Notes: generated by a model from the sequence alone, not told the origin. A stretch of DNA of 64,000 bases from Limonium bicolor (GCA_023374045.1 CM041776.1:345711636-345775635), one strand, 5' to 3'; shown: positions 1 through 12,339, counted from the first letter of the stretch. Program-made: numbers and translations.

Positions 1-239
1 GGTTTTTGGGGAACCGTGGTATATAACCGTCATGCCGGAGAGAATAAACCATGGTTATTCTAAAAACCGTGGTATATAAGGTGAAAAAACAACGAATAAA
101 CCACGGTTATACATGAAACCGTGGTTTATAGTCCATGAATTTTCAAATCTTCGCCTTCAATCTGGAAATCTCAACAGAGCGCATATACAAGACAATGAAG
201 ATGCCAGATTATGTATGTTCCTTGTTTGCAAATTAAGCT

Positions 240-725
240 TGTGAAATCATGAGTGAAGAATGGAGGCGCAATATGCTCCTTGTTCGCCGGTGGGTTCTAA
301 AATTACCGCGAGGTTGAAGAGAATGGATGCGGCGTAGAGCATGTTCGTTGTTCGCCGGCTGGGGTTGCAAAAATTACAATGAGTGAACATAAGGATGAGA
401 CGCAAAGCATGTTCCTTGTTCGCCGGTGTGGGTTGCAAAAATTACCATGAAAACAAGATAATGAGAGAGGTAGGAGCATGTTCCTTGTTCGCAAGTATGA
501 GTAGCAAAATTACAGTGCGGTTGATATGGCATAGACATGTTCCTTATTCACTAGTATGGTTGAGAAATTACCGGGAGGTTGAAGAGATGGCGTAGAGCAT
601 GTTCCATGTTCGGCGGTGTGGGTTGTAAAAATTACCGGGAGGTGAAGAGAATGAGGAAGAGGTGCGTTCAATCCTTGTTCGCCAGTTTGGGTTGCAATTA
701 CAGTGAGAGAAATATATAAGAAAAC
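240..725. repeat. Degenerate 60-70 bp tandem repeat inside the CACTA end
   Basis: About seven imperfect units of 60-72 bp. Each carries a core like GCATGTTCCTTGTTCGCCGG followed by a GGGTTGCAAAAATTACC-like segment and a GAGGTTGAAGAGAATG-like tail. The small ORFs here merely read through the repeat. The array belongs to the subterminal part of the CACTA element. Confidence 0.75.
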
Positions 726-1380
726 AAAGAGAGCCGCGTTAATTTGGGCCAAAAATTAAAATTCCCGCTCAGACTATATACCACGGTTCTCCAAAAACCG
801 TGGTTTATTCTCTCCGGCGTGATGGTTATATACCACGGTTCTTTAAAAACCGTGGTTTATTCTCTCCGGCGTGACGGTTATATACCACGGTTCTATAAAA
901 ACCGTGGTATATAGTCTAAGCGGGAATTTTAATTTTCGGCCCAAACTAACGCGGCTCTCTTTGTTTACTTATAAACCACGGTTTGTAGGGCAACCGTCAT
1001 TTATAGTACATGCCGGAGAGAAGAGCCGCGTTAATTTGGGCCGAAAATTAAAATTCCCGCTCAGACTATATACCACGGTTCTCCAAAAACCGTGGTTTAT
1101 TCTCTCCGGCGTGACGGTTATATACCACGGTTCTTAAAGAACCGTGGTTTATTCTCTCCGGCATGACGGTTATATACCACGGTTCTCCAAAAACCGTGGT
1201 TTATTCTCTCCGGCATGTACTATAAATGACGGTTGCCCTACAAACCGTGGTTTATAAGTAAACTATATACCACGGTTCTCCAAAAACCGTGGTTTATTCT
1301 CTCCGGCGTGTACTATAAATGACGGTTTCCCTAGAAACCGTGGTTTATAAACTTTAAACCACGGTTTTTCATTTAACCGT
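724..1380. repeat. Inverted and direct subterminal repeat blocks (ACCGTGGTT family)
   Basis: A block of about 55 bp containing GAGCCGCGTTAATTTGGGCC and a CCCGCT(C/T)AGACTATATA segment is present at about 724-779 (+), in inverse orientation at about 909-965, and again at about 1021-1073 (+). Between and after the blocks, ATAAACCACGGTT and its inverse alternate with TTCTCTCCGGCGTGA spacers. This gives the stretch strong fold-back potential. Confidence 0.8.
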
Positions 1381-1494
1381 GGTTTAAGTGTCATCATTTA
1401 AAATTTTTTTCTACTAGTGATTCCCCCTGAAATGTAGATTCCCCCTGAAACAAAGCTAACTAGATCAACAGCCAAAATACTTATATTCACCATG

Positions 1495-1508
1495 CTTCCC
1501 CCTTTTGC
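1495..1508 (-). other. Polypurine tract of the Copia element
   Basis: On the minus strand this reads GCAAAAGGGGGAAG, a polypurine primer for plus-strand DNA synthesis. It is followed by two further AGGGGGAAT tracts at about 1420-1446. The SIRE fragment at 20380-22123 shows the same layout of repeated AGGGGGAA tracts just before its LTR. Confidence 0.6.
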
Positions 1509-1917
1509 GCAATCAAAAATGGTACGGGCCTATAACCTCACGAAATGTAAAAAGACATACTGAGGAACACGGAATAGCATTTTATACAATGTTAATTGCA
1601 GGAAGGAGTCTCAGATAGTGGCAAAAACAACAGGAGCAACCAAGAAACAGCTCACAGAGACAACGAAGGACAGAAAGAAAAATAGTCTGATAGAAGCACA
1701 AAAAAAAAGGGTACACCAACAGCCTAAGTCTGGAGAACAACAACATCGCTAAGGGAAACCATAACAGGGCAAGGAACATGAGGAGAAATTATCGTCGCAC
1801 CCCCAGATGAGCTTCAAGATGTGCCAAACGTGCATTCACATCCTTGACCAGAGACAGAAGTTCTTCCAACTGGTGTGAAACACTGCCAAGATTCTCTGAA
1901 ACAGCTCAGGCGGCTGT

Positions 1918-3298
1918 TTAACAATCCATATATTCCCAGCCAGGGCAACCCATCTTGGATAGGGTAGTCTGTGAAAGTTCATGATTATGATCCAGAACTT
2001 TGGCAGAGTCAGTAGAAAGATCAACAGAGAAGTACTCAAAGATCGTCGTCAGCCAGGCAGCATAAGGCAAAGATGAGGTACACTCAGTGATAGCATGATG
2101 AATATGAAATAGCATGAAGTGAGGCAAGCTTATAGGACATTTCTGTATAAGACACCACATCAAACATATGTCCAGGAATGTAACCGTCCCACGTTGGTCA
2201 TTCCTGGGAGCTACACCTTGATAAACAATGATATGAAGTAATCGTCCAAGCACATCAAGCTGCCTTTGAGGAACAGACCGAATCTTCCGGGTCTCAGGTT
2301 CAATCCCAAAGAAACCAAAAAGATCCTCATCCTTTTGAGAGGGAGAAAAGTATTAACCTCGCGAGAAAAAGTCTTAATACCCTCAAAAGGAACATCCAGA
2401 ATCATGCCGATCAAATCAGGAGTTAACTCAATATCCACCCCTTTAACCTTAGACCGAATCAAATACTCATCCACAAACTGCAAGTTCTTGTAAAATTCCT
2501 TAACTGACTCCCAGTAGATTTTCGTACCCAAAGTAAACACGGACGACCAGCCTTGAGCTGAAAGGCAACTAGCAATGTTGGACAACTTGTTCTTACGGAG
2601 CCAAGCACAATCCACACGTTTTCCCACAACAATGTGTGCATTACGAATTTCATATTTAAATGAGGGAAAACAGGGAAAAGAGTGACCAGGCCAGGCGGAA
2701 TTCGTCGATGAAGAACCTGATGAAGCAACCGACATAGTAGCGGAAGAGCTGGGCGCCGGAGTCGCACGGCGAGGACGCTTGGAAGAAGACGCAATGTGAG
2801 TGTGTGTAGCAGAACGCTTGCGTTGGCGCAAGACTGACAGTGGCACGTCATCATCCGAAAGAACATCAGGGTGCGACGGGGTAGATGAGGGCGGAGGAGG
2901 CTGAGGACGACGCGGCCGAAGAGTTTGGCGACGTCGAAGAACAGCAGCCCGAGAAGGACGGGTCTGGGATCTAGGGTTTCGGCGGGGAGGGGAAGGGTTT
3001 TGAGGAGATAATGGTGGAGATGTGGGCATAGGATCAGAGACAGGGAATCGTCAAATGGGACATTGCAAGAAGGAAAATCATCAGCACACTTCTTGGGTGA
3101 AGAATCTGGAGTAGAAGGCGGCATAGGTAAAAGTAGAGGAGGGTACTCAACAGCAAGTGGGACATGAAATTCTGGCTGCATGGGGAGCAAACTATAGTCG
3201 ATAGAAATGCTCGGAATGGACGAATCAAGAAAATGTGGAACTGAGAGGGAAAGAAGCTGACGGTAGGCAAAGGCAGGGTCATACAGAACGATTTCCAT
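1918..3298 (-). pseudogene. SIRE ORF3, plant transposon-protein (PF20167-like), frameshifted
   Basis: This is the third ORF downstream of pol. The likely start is the ATG at 3298. An acidic and Pro-rich N-terminus is followed by an Arg/Pro/Ser-rich stretch with a KRPRR basic patch, then a conserved domain: ELTPDLIGMILDVPFEG, later RLLHIIVYQG, PRNDQRGTVTFLDICLMWCL and ISLPHFML. The same motifs occur in the SIRE fragment at 20389-21188. They resemble the 'putative plant transposon protein' family, from family memory rather than a search. The reading frame changes near 3040-3090 and again near 2335, so the protein is broken. The role of SIRE ORF3 (env-like or otherwise) is not established. Confidence 0.65.
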
Positions 3299-3727
3299 GG
3301 CGAAGGTAAAGGAGCAAGAAGACGCGAGCAAGCAGTAAAGATCAGGGATTTTGAAAAAAGGAGACGCTACGGAAGATTTGGGCTTAAGACTGACAAGCAA
3401 GTAAAGCTGACAAAACGTGGGTAAATGGGTATGCAGAGTGGACGACGTTTGAGAAGAACGTGAAGAAGTATTTGTGGCATATGGGGTTTTTGTTTTTGTT
3501 TTATGAAGGAGGGAAACCATAAAAAAAAATGACAAACAGAAGAAAGGTAAACCATTAACATGAAAAACATTCCTACTATAACATTGATCCAGATCATCTA
3601 TAACGTGTTCCAAGCAGTCAACGGAATCCTCACATAGATGTAAATGTAAACTCCACTCATACCTAGTACCATGTTTGTACACAAAGAGAAAAACACAGAA
3701 AATAAAAGTAATGGACCTTAATCAATG

Positions 3728-5346
3728 TTAACCATGCCCAGTGCTAGACTCAGACGATTGAAGATCTCCCGAGGAAGCGGTTTGGTAAAGATATCCGCCA
3801 ATTGGTTCAGTAGAACAATGGAGCAATTCTACTGTCCCTTTCTCGACTTGATCACGAAGAAAATGGTGACGTATCTCAATATGTTTTGTACGAGAGTGTT
3901 GAACGGGATTCTTTGACAAAGCAATAGTAGATTGATTGTGCAGTAGATAGGAACTGGTGATTGGGGCATGCCATAGTCTTCAAGTTGATTGTAGCCATAG
4001 AACTTGTGCACAACATGCAGCAGCAATATACTCAGCTTCAGTGGTGGACAAAGCCACAGAGGATTGTTTCTTAGAGAACCAAGATACCAGACTAGTACCA
4101 AGGGCTGGGATCAGAGAGATCCTCCAAAATCTGCATCAGTGTATGCCTGGAGTGTAAAAGAAGATCCTACATGATAAGCCAAACCCAGGTTAGGAGTGCC
4201 ACACAAGTAACGAAAAATTCGTTTCACTGCTTGAAGATGAGGAACTCGTGGATCGGCCTGAAACCGGGCACAATAGCAGACACTGTAGAGAATATCTGGT
4301 CTGCTTGCAGTGAGGTACATTAAAGAGCCAATCATAGCCCTATATTCGGTGGGATCAGTGGATTCAGCATGAGTTTCTAAACCAAGTTTAACAATACTAG
4401 ACATTGGGGTTGCCAGGGATTTTGCAGAGTCAAACCCAAACTTGGACAGTAATTCAGTAGTGTATTTCCCTTGCCAAACAAACGTGTGAGTGGTAGTCTG
4501 ACGAATTTGCAAACCTAAGAAAAACGTGAGTTCTCCCATGCTGCTCATTGAAAATTCGTTAGTCATCACAGTTTCAAACGATTTAGACAACCCAGGACAA
4601 GATGATCCAAACACAATGTCATCAACGTAGATTTGAATCAACAATATATCAGAGTCCTGGAATTTGATGAACAACGTACTATCCACTTGACCTCTAGTAA
4701 ATCCTTGCTGAAGCAGATAAGAAGTAAGGCGAGCATACCAGACCCGCGGAGCCTGCTTCAATCCATAAACAGATTTCTTGAGTAGAAAAACATCATCAGG
4801 TCTGGACTGATCAATAAATCCAGGGGGTTGAGCTACATAAACCTCTTTATCAATATAACCATTCAGAAACGCACATTTAACATCCATCTGGTATAAGGGA
4901 AATGCCTTATGTGCTGCAAAAGCGATCAACATACGGATAGCTTCTAGACGGGCAACAGGTGCATAAGTTTCGTCATAGTCTATCCCCTCTTGTTGATTGT
5001 ACCCCTGAACTACTAAGCGGGCCTTGTTACGAGCAACATGACCATCAGCATCAAGTTTGTTGCGATAAACCCAGCGCGTACCGATAACCTCCTTATGACT
5101 TGGTCGAGGAACTAAGGTCCAAACATCATTCTGTTTGAACTCATTGAGTTCATCCTGCATAGCATGTATCCAATCAGAATCAGTAAGGGCTTCTTTGATA
5201 TTACGGGGTTCAATACTTGACAGGAAACCTTCATGAGCACAGAAGTTCCGAAGTGAGTTACGAGTCACACGTCCTGAGTTCAAGTCTGAAAGAAGATTAT
5301 CCAGCGTAACGCCTGGAGCCCGACGAGAAGGAATGTTAGGGGGCAC
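3728..5346 (-). pseudogene. Copia reverse transcriptase and RNase H (pol, C-terminal part)
   Basis: The RT domain (RVT_2 type) starts around 5170 with an AMQDELNEF motif. It continues through [22 protein letters not shown] and [11 protein letters not shown], then the catalytic YVDDIVFGS near 4620 and [11 protein letters not shown]. RNase H follows, with TDADFGGS at the end of the RT frame. After a frameshift near 4120 come STTEAEYIAAA and, further on, [20 protein letters not shown] (about 3910-3850). The C-terminal tail is again out of frame. The catalytic residues are visible but the frame is interrupted at least twice, so the polyprotein is not translatable as read. Confidence 0.88.
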
Positions 5347-6904
5347 TGAGGTATCATCAGATGATGAGCTTGGGTCTGATTTGATTCTGATACAGAATTG
5401 TCTGTTCCAGAGGTTTCAACCTGCATAGATGAGCTATTCGGATTATCAGAAGACGGTTGTAACGAAGTAGAAGGAACTGAATGAGAATCTGTATGTGATG
5501 TGATAGGAGAAATTTGAACAGATGGAGATGGAGAATCCGAGTCTGAATCATCAGAATCATCGACACCTAATTCTGACCCAATATTTTGTGGATTTCGGGA
5601 ACCAAAATTCTTTTCATCAAATCGTACATATGACGATTCTTCCACGACAAGAGTGCGTTTGTTGAATACCCGATAAGCCTTACTAGTAGTAGAATATCCC
5701 AAAAATACTCCTTCATCCCCTCTGGTATCAAGCTTCCCAGTGTTAAGTTTACCATTGTGCAAAATGAAACACCTACACCCAAATACCTTAAAATATCCAA
5801 TTGACGGAGGTCGTCCCTTTACCAGCTGATATGGAGTTTGATTGAGTATAGGTCTGATAAGAGCCCTGTTGAGGATATAACACGCCGTGTTAACAGCCTC
5901 TCCCCAGAAACTAGGTGCTAATCCACTAGCATTAAGCATTGTGCGTGCCATCTCAACTAATGTACGATTCTTTCGTTCCACAACACCATTCTGCTGAGGT
6001 GTGCGCACTGCAAAAAGTATGGGTGATACCTTGATCAGTACAAAACTGTCGAAACTGCTGATTGACAAATTTTGTACCATTGTCTGATCGTATGGTACGC
6101 AGAGGAAACCCCAATTGGCGCTGTATCTGAACACAAAACCCTTTAAACAGATTGAAAGTATCGGCTTTAGCATGAAGTAGGTAAATCCAAGTGAAGCGAG
6201 AATAATCATCAACCAAAACAAAAATGTATTTCTTTCCAGCCCTGGTCATGGTGCGCATAGGTCCTACCAAATCCATATGTACCAATTCCAGCACGATGGA
6301 GGTAGAAACCACAGACTTAGGAATATGTGCTGAGCGAGTCTGCTTATTTAGCTGGCATGCACTGCAAGGAAAGTCTTCCTGAAGAACCGACGATGGTAAT
6401 CCTTCAACGAGGTGTTGAGTTCGCAATTTATTAAGCAGGCGTATGTGAGCATGACCAAGACGCTGATGCCATAAGTTAGCATTTTCTGTGGAAGCAGTGA
6501 GACAGGTAGCGTCCAATCTTTGATCATCAACATCCACTAGATACAGATTACCCCTGCGATATCCTTGCAGAAGAGGTGCGCCTGTCGTCAAATCTGTGAC
6601 AATGAAACCATAAGAGTCAAAGGTAATAGAGGAAGGACCCTTATCACACACTTGTGACACACTCAGTAGATTGTGCTCTAATCCATCCACCAAGCACACA
6701 TCTTCAACACTCCCCTGGTGACCTACTGCCTATAGCAATGATCTGTCCCTTCCCATTATTTCCAAAAGTCACAAATCCTCCATGTAAACCTTCAAGTTCC
6801 CGAAACAGTGTATGGTCTCCAGTCATATGCCGAGAACATCCGCTATCCATAAGCCAAATGTTGGCTCCGTCAGCATAATCCTGGCACATAAGGAAAGGAA
6901 TCAA
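5280..6904 (-). pseudogene. Copia protease and integrase (pol, N-terminal part)
   Basis: The protease remnant at 6704-6904 carries the active-site segment WLMDSGCSRHMTGD. The integrase follows at 5953-6699. Its zinc-binding region is LWHQRLGHAH with PCSACQLNK (HHCC type), and its catalytic core has HMDLVGPM and IRSDNGTKF. The third acidic residue lies in QQNGVVERKNRT in the overlapping frame 5280-6221, reached through a frameshift near 5990-6010. Downstream, FWGEAVNTACYILNR and GYFKVFGCRCF are typical Copia integrase C-terminal segments. The linker before RT is rich in Ser and Asp. Frameshifts at about 6700 and 6000 break the polyprotein. Confidence 0.88.
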
Positions 6905-7054
6905 TAACGTTTAGGGACCCATTGCTGTTTGGGTCGACGAGAATACATACTAGCATATTTAATAGAATGAGTAGCAGAATCTCTAGCATTTTCCGCTGCA
7001 ACTTAAAACATGAATTGATATGATGTCCAAGAATATGACAATAACAACATTCTA

Positions 7055-8713
7055 TCACTGTTGAACCAGACAAAAATTTCTCTTTACAGGAATAGTTTTA
7101 ATTTGTGTATATTGCTTCTTCGGTCTTAGATCAGCTTCAACTCCACAGAACCCTAGTCCACCTCGATTTTTATTTGGTTTTCTAACAATTTCATTAAGTT
7201 TGATTTTCCCTGTGTGCCACGATGGATTTTCTAGATTGATGATGTTCAGTCTTCTATCCAGAGTATCACATTGTTTCTGGAGATCAGCATTATCCTGACG
7301 AATCCATTCATTATCTGCCTTAAGTAATTGAATTTCCTTTTCTGCCCATTCCGGTATTGAACTCAACTTACTTTTAACTGACGACTAAACGTAGATTGTA
7401 ACACCTTGGATGAACTTTCTACCAGCTTTTTCTAACTCCTTATTTTTTCTTTTCAACTCATTTATCTCCTGCTCTAGTTGCTTTATTTGAATTTCTCTAC
7501 TACTACCATCGTCAAGCTTTCCTTTTAAAGCCTCAATTTCTAATAAAGCGACCGTCAAAGCATCAAAAATCTGATCTTTCGGAGATTCCCTACCTACATT
7601 ATTGAAGTTAAGAAAACTTACCTGCTCTCCCACAAGAGAGTGATGCTTGTCTTTCGCAACCAGACACATCGATTCATCGTATGCTAGTTCATCAGTGTGA
7701 GACCGATGGATAGCCGTCATACAATAATGTGCCTCCACCTTTTCAGCCGGTTCAGACTCTTCTTCTTCTTCACCCCATACTGCAGCAGCCATACGGGGAT
7801 CTCGATTTCTATACTGCGGGGGTTTGGATGACAAAGGACAATCCTTTATCATATGACCTAACTTGTGACACCGGAAACACTCCACCTTACTCATATCTGA
7901 GTCGCGCCGGTTGCTGCTTGAACCCTGAAATCCACCCTTTTTTCTGCTCATAATTCTCTTCAAACCTTGAGCCAGTAAATTTATCTCTGTGTCGAACTCA
8001 TCATCTAACTCCCAATCAGTATTTTCCACCACCCTTTTTGCCTTCAAAGCAAGATCTTTTCTTTCAAGAGAAATACCATCCAATGACTGTTCTTTCATCT
8101 TACTTTCATGGACGATTAAATCAGAACACAATTCTTCGAAAGACACCGTCGATACTTTGTCCATCTTCTCCAGCATAGAGGTGTAATTCAACCAGTCTTT
8201 AGTAAGCGATTCCAAAAATCTCTCATTAGTCTGTTCATTCGTAAGCGATGCACCCACTGTCTTGATTTCGATTAAAATCTGATTGAATCTCTCAATCGCA
8301 GCAACCAACGTTTCTCCTTCAGCCATCTTAAAGTTATTGAATTCTCTCTTATACTGTTTCTCTTTTGCTTTTCGAATAGACTCAGTACCTTGATATGCTA
8401 TCTTAAGAAAATCCCACACATTTCCGTTTGAATAGAACTCTTCCTTGATCTTCATCCGAGAGAGACGATACGAGAATCCGCAGAGCTTGTTTGTTCTTGC
8501 TGAGTAATTTCTCATCATCCTCTGTCCACTGTTCTTCAGGCTTATCCTGATATTCCCTTCTACGGTGACGGTGGGTTTGAAATCGCCTTTAGTAACTACC
8601 TTCCAAACTTTGTAGTCAACGGACATTAGTTGAGCTTCCATCTGCTCGCACCATTTGGAGTAGTTTAGCCTGGTTAACTTGGGAGCCTTGACATTGTACG
8701 AACTCATCTTCAC
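7055..8713 (-). pseudogene. Copia gag (UBN2-type capsid with zinc knuckle)
   Basis: A 442-residue frame (8713-7385) opens with a Copia capsid N-terminus (LTRLNYSKWCEQMEAQL). It continues through the UBN2-like helical region and ends with a CCHC zinc knuckle (CFRCHKLGHMIKDC, near residue 290) and a Lys/Glu-rich coiled coil. A second frame (7366-7055) continues the coiled coil (EIQLLKADNEWIRQDNADLQ), so the original gag was longer and has been frameshifted near 7380. The start is 41 bases downstream of the primer-binding site, as expected for gag. The zinc knuckle would bind template RNA during packaging. Confidence 0.85.
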
Positions 8714-8753
8714 GATCTACCTTGAAGCGTTAGCTTCGAGCAAAGGTAAACCT

Positions 8754-8765
8754 GCTCTGATACCA
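8754..8765 (-). other. Primer-binding site (initiator Met-tRNA)
   Basis: The minus strand reads TGGTATCAGAGC, a perfect match to the standard plant retrotransposon primer-binding site for the 3' end of initiator methionine tRNA. It lies 2 bases from the LTR edge. Confidence 0.93.
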
Positions 8766-8767
8766 CT

Positions 8768-9205
8768 TGACAGTTCGTAACGAGACGTCCGGTTAACTCA
8801 GTCTTGAACCGAGTTCTTGGTGTTAACTAATATAAAGAATGCAATCTCGATATAGAAGAAAACTCAGTCACTAATATATATTAATAGCGTGAAAAACTCC
8901 TCACCTGATCTGTTCAACACCTTGAACAATCACTCACTAATCTATCACTCTTCGAATGATAGTCACACACCTCAATTCACGAATAAAGAATCACTCTCAT
9001 AACACTCAATGGGTCTCGCCGTAAAAGGGTGTCGATCTGTTCTTAATACCCAAAAGCGCAACCCTAAACTATATATGCAGTGTATATATACAAAAGGAAT
9101 AAAAAAAGTAAACAAACTCCCCAACAATAACAAGAACTCAGGAAGATATATCTCTCTCCAATAGTACCGAGAATAAAGGGAGATATATCTGAAGGAATCT
9201 TAACA
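8768..9205 (-). repeat. 5' LTR of the SIRE element
   Basis: 438 bp bounded, on the minus strand, by TGTTAAG... and ...CTGTCA (TG...CA). The inner edge is fixed by the adjacent primer-binding site. The outer edge is inferred from the TG/CA rule and is less certain, because the 3' LTR and the target duplication are not in the window. Confidence 0.7.
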
Positions 9206-9614
9206 ACCTATCGCAGCATATAATGTCACGTGAGCAGCTCCGCTTTTGTTGTAGTCAAGATGAATTTTACCAAGATAAATCATATGCTGAGTACAAGACG
9301 GCACTGCATATTTGTCACACATCAAAAACTATAAGTATGTGCCACACATACATTTACAATATGTAATTTATTGAAAATTTTGATAGTATCTCTCGACTGC
9401 TCTTCAGTTGCATATAATTGATTAATCTTGTAATATCATGCATTTGAAGAGCTGCAGGGAGATGCTGCCGAAATCTTCAATAAAAATTACTTACTAAAAC
9501 AGTTTGGGGGATCTAACGTGATTGGATGGGCTTTGGTTGATTAGTATACTCATTAATCGTAAGAGCGCTGGCCACAGGTGGCAGTAAACTATGTATTTTG
9601 ACATATAGAATGAG
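9206..9614. other. Flank between Copia LTR and CACTA transposase remnant
   Basis: No gene is seen. A short segment near 9450 (AGGGAGATGCTGCCGAAATC) resembles part of the fold-back repeat upstream of the transposase at 41149. This suggests that the stretch is the 5' part of the same decayed CACTA element. Confidence 0.4.
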
Positions 9615-11687
9615 ATGGAACATTCATGGATGTACAACAACAAATTGGACATCAAGTTCCTTGAAGGAGTCAATAAGTTTTACACGGTGTTGGCGAAAAA
9701 TCTAAAACCGTCAGACAAGGGATATATATTTTGTCTGTGTGTCGACTGCCAAAATAATGGTATTAGAGGGTTGAAACATTCAAGGATCATTTGATCCGTC
9801 ATGGGTTTACAAAGGACTACAAAGATATAGTCCAATGGCACCGTCAGAGCGTAGTAGATGTTTTAAGCCCGATGAAAAATATTGTGCTACTAAAGACACA
9901 AAAACATTGGTTAGAAGCACTATAGTTACGGGTGATGATGACAACTATACAATTGATAATAACCTAGATGTTGATTATATTGAGGCAATGCTAGAAGATG
10001 CTGAATGACATAACTCCAACAAATCAGACAAGTATGAAACTTTGTTGGATTCATCCAAAAGACCGTTCTACCCGGGATGTGATGTCGCAAAGTTAAATCA
10101 GTTGGGTGTTGTACTAAAGCTGTTCAATATGAAAGCAAAATTTGGTTGGAGTGACATAAGTTTCTTTTCCCTTTTATGCACCAAAGAAACTGATGTGCCT
10201 GGTGGGTATGAAATACTAGAAAATTCATGCTTGACTAAGTGGTTGCATGTTGTTCTGGAAGGAGGCTGAATTTGTTGAAAGTTGTTCAACGTGCGGGGAA
10301 TTATGCTACCTGAAAAGATAACAACATGACACCATTGCTAGTAAGAATGGTTCTCCTGCTAAAGTATCGTGATACTTGCCCATCATCCCCTGGTTTAAGC
10401 GATTATTTGCAGTTAAGAAAGATGCGGAGAATCTTAGGAATCATTCAATTCACAGGAAGAAGGATGATTAATTAAGACATCTTGCTGATGTGCCACAGTG
10501 GAGGAACATAGGAATAAAATTTCATGATTTTGGTGGGGATCCGAGAAACCTAAGGCTTGGTCTGTGCTCTAATGGAAGGAATCCATATGGTACATTGAGT
10601 AGTAAATACATTACTTGGCCAGTGTTGTTGATGATTTACAACCTACCACCTTGGTTGTGAATGAAGCCCAAACACATTATGCTATCTCTTTTAATATTTG
10701 GTCCAAAGCAACCTAGCAACAAAAAAAATGTTTTTCTGCAACCACTAATAAAGGATCTACAACTCCCGTGGTATGAATGGGCCATAGTGTAGGACTCATT
10801 TGCTAAAGAGAATTTCAACATGAGTGCCATGTATATGCACAATCATTGACTTTCCTGTTTATAGTAATCTTTTAGTATATTCAGTCAAAGGGGCGTTAGC
10901 GTGTCCGATTTGTGGTGACAACACTTGCAGCATTTTCTTGAAACATAGTGGTCAAAAGTTTACATGGGTCATCGGAAAATGCTTCCAAAAGGACACAAAT
11001 ACCGTAATAACTTTGTCGGGTACAAAGGTTTTACAAAAATGAAACAAAATTTCGTTAATAACTTTGGTCTACCTGCCAAAAATGCTGAAAAGAGTGTCTA
11101 GACTAAGAAGTCAATATTTTGGAAACTTTAGTACTGACATCATTTGGAGGTTAGACATTGTATTGATGAAATGCATGTTGAAAAAAATGTGGGTGAAAGT
11201 GTGACGAAAACCATATTAAAATAAAAGGTAAAACAAATTATCATTAAAAAGGAGGAAAGATTTGATTGAGTTGGACATACACAATGAGCTTGGTCGAAAG
11301 AACAAGGAAAACACATATTCGTCACAATATCAAAGTGCCATTGGTATTCCTAAAGCATAAGAATTCTATTGTCAATGTCAGAATTGTAGTTAGTAGGAAA
11401 CCCTACGATTATCACGGGTTGATGGAAGAATTTTTTGTCGGTTGAAATGCGTGGGATTTTACCTGATGTTGTGAGAAACACAATCACAAATGTTTATGTG
11501 TTTCTGGAAGCAATTTCTTTTAAAGGGCTAGACAAGAATACTCTAGAGAAGCTACAGAAAGATATTGTTGTCACCATGTGCCAGCTAGAGATGTCTTTCC
11601 CCTCCTCATTCTTTCATATCTGGTACATTTGCTTGTACATTTGGTCAAAAAGATCAAAGAGTGCAAACCTTTGTATCTTTGGTACAT
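9615..11687 (+). pseudogene. Decayed CACTA TNP2-type transposase
   Basis: From the ATG at 9615 the sequence encodes a Transpos_assoc-like N-terminus (MEHSWMYNNKLDIKFLEGV, then a KGYIFC..CVDC segment). Next come transposase_21 segments (YPGCDVAKLNQLGVVLKLFN; ACPICGDNTC near 10890-10930) and the start of DUF4218 (RGILPDVVRNTITN; TMCQLEMSFPSSFFHI near 11570-11620). Each block aligns with the transposase at 41149-43655, but stops and frameshifts are spread throughout. The remnant is cut off at 11687 by the CACTA element that follows. Confidence 0.85.
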
Positions 11688-12339
11688 CACTACAGGAAAA
11701 TGGGTCTTTTGCGACAAAATACACGACCACATATATGTTGTGGTCGTAATTGAATGATTAATTATGATCACTGTATATTTTTGTCACTATAAGTATCTTT
11801 TTATAGACCAAAATTTATTTTCTTCGTTAATGAATAACGTTTTGGTCACAATAAGTATGGCGCCACTAACTTCAACCAAAACTGCAAAAAAAAGCGCCAA
11901 AAAGTTAAAAAAAAGACTATTACTTAAATCTATCACCTAATAAGATTAATCTATAATAATAAACAAAATTCTTTAATGACTTCCTCCTATTCGTAGTGGA
12001 TCCATTCGGTCATTTCTCACCGATAACACTACGCTTCAGTCCGACATTTTCTCATATCCTCAACTACTACATGCTACGAAAGATTCTGGAAACACCAAGT
12101 GGCAAATGGTGAGAATAATTGAAAGCAACTCCCAGTGGTGAGAATCGTTGAAGCAATTCCCGAATCGCAAGGTTAGGTTTAAAACCTAAAAATTTATTGC
12201 TCATTCTAATATCAAAATCAATTAGGTATACATGTATAGCTCTGTATCTGTACAAAATATCTACGAATTATCCTTGTTCTGATGTAAAAGCACTATACTG
12301 CCCCCTTTTTTTCTTGGAGATATATCTCCTTTGAATTAT

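Larger units (their letters stand above)
1..1419. mobile_element. CACTA (En/Spm) transposon, one terminal region
   Basis: The sequence ends at 1419 with CTACTAGTG, the inverse of CACTAGTAG, followed by a T-rich run, as expected for a CACTA terminus. Inward of it lie many direct and inverted copies of ACCGTGGTTTAT / ATAAACCACGGT, the dense subterminal motif array where CACTA transposases bind. The same motif and a very similar terminus occur in the complete element at 38259-48477, so the two belong to related families. The other end lies outside the window. The three bases after the terminus are ATT, a possible 3-bp target duplication that cannot be checked here. The element interrupts the 3' part of the Copia element at 1420-9205. 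Confidence 0.85.
1420..9205 (-). mobile_element. SIRE-type Ty1/Copia LTR retrotransposon, decayed, 3' LTR not present
   Basis: Read on the minus strand, the order is LTR (9205-8768), initiator-Met-tRNA primer-binding site (8765-8754), gag with zinc knuckle, aspartic protease, integrase, reverse transcriptase, RNase H, a third ORF, and a polypurine region (about 1508-1495). Gag-PR-IN-RT-RH is the Copia order. The extra ORF after pol and the repeated AGGGGGAA tracts are hallmarks of the SIRE/Maximus lineage. The 3' LTR is not seen because the CACTA element ending at 1419 lies between the polypurine region and the expected LTR. Several frameshifts interrupt pol and ORF3, so this copy cannot be autonomous as read. 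Confidence 0.9.

Noticed and set aside
2211..3029. Programmed frameshift in SIRE ORF3, since both copies need a -1 shift before the RLLH motif
   Set aside because: Tracing the frames shows that the shifts are at different codons in the two copies (near 2335 and near 20583), so they are independent mutations.
2459..3682. A 407-codon minus-strand frame in the Copia 3' region
   Set aside because: Only its middle part (3298 to about 3050) fits the SIRE ORF3 N-terminus. The rest is an overlapping frame with Leu/Pro-rich translation of the GC-rich ORF3 region.
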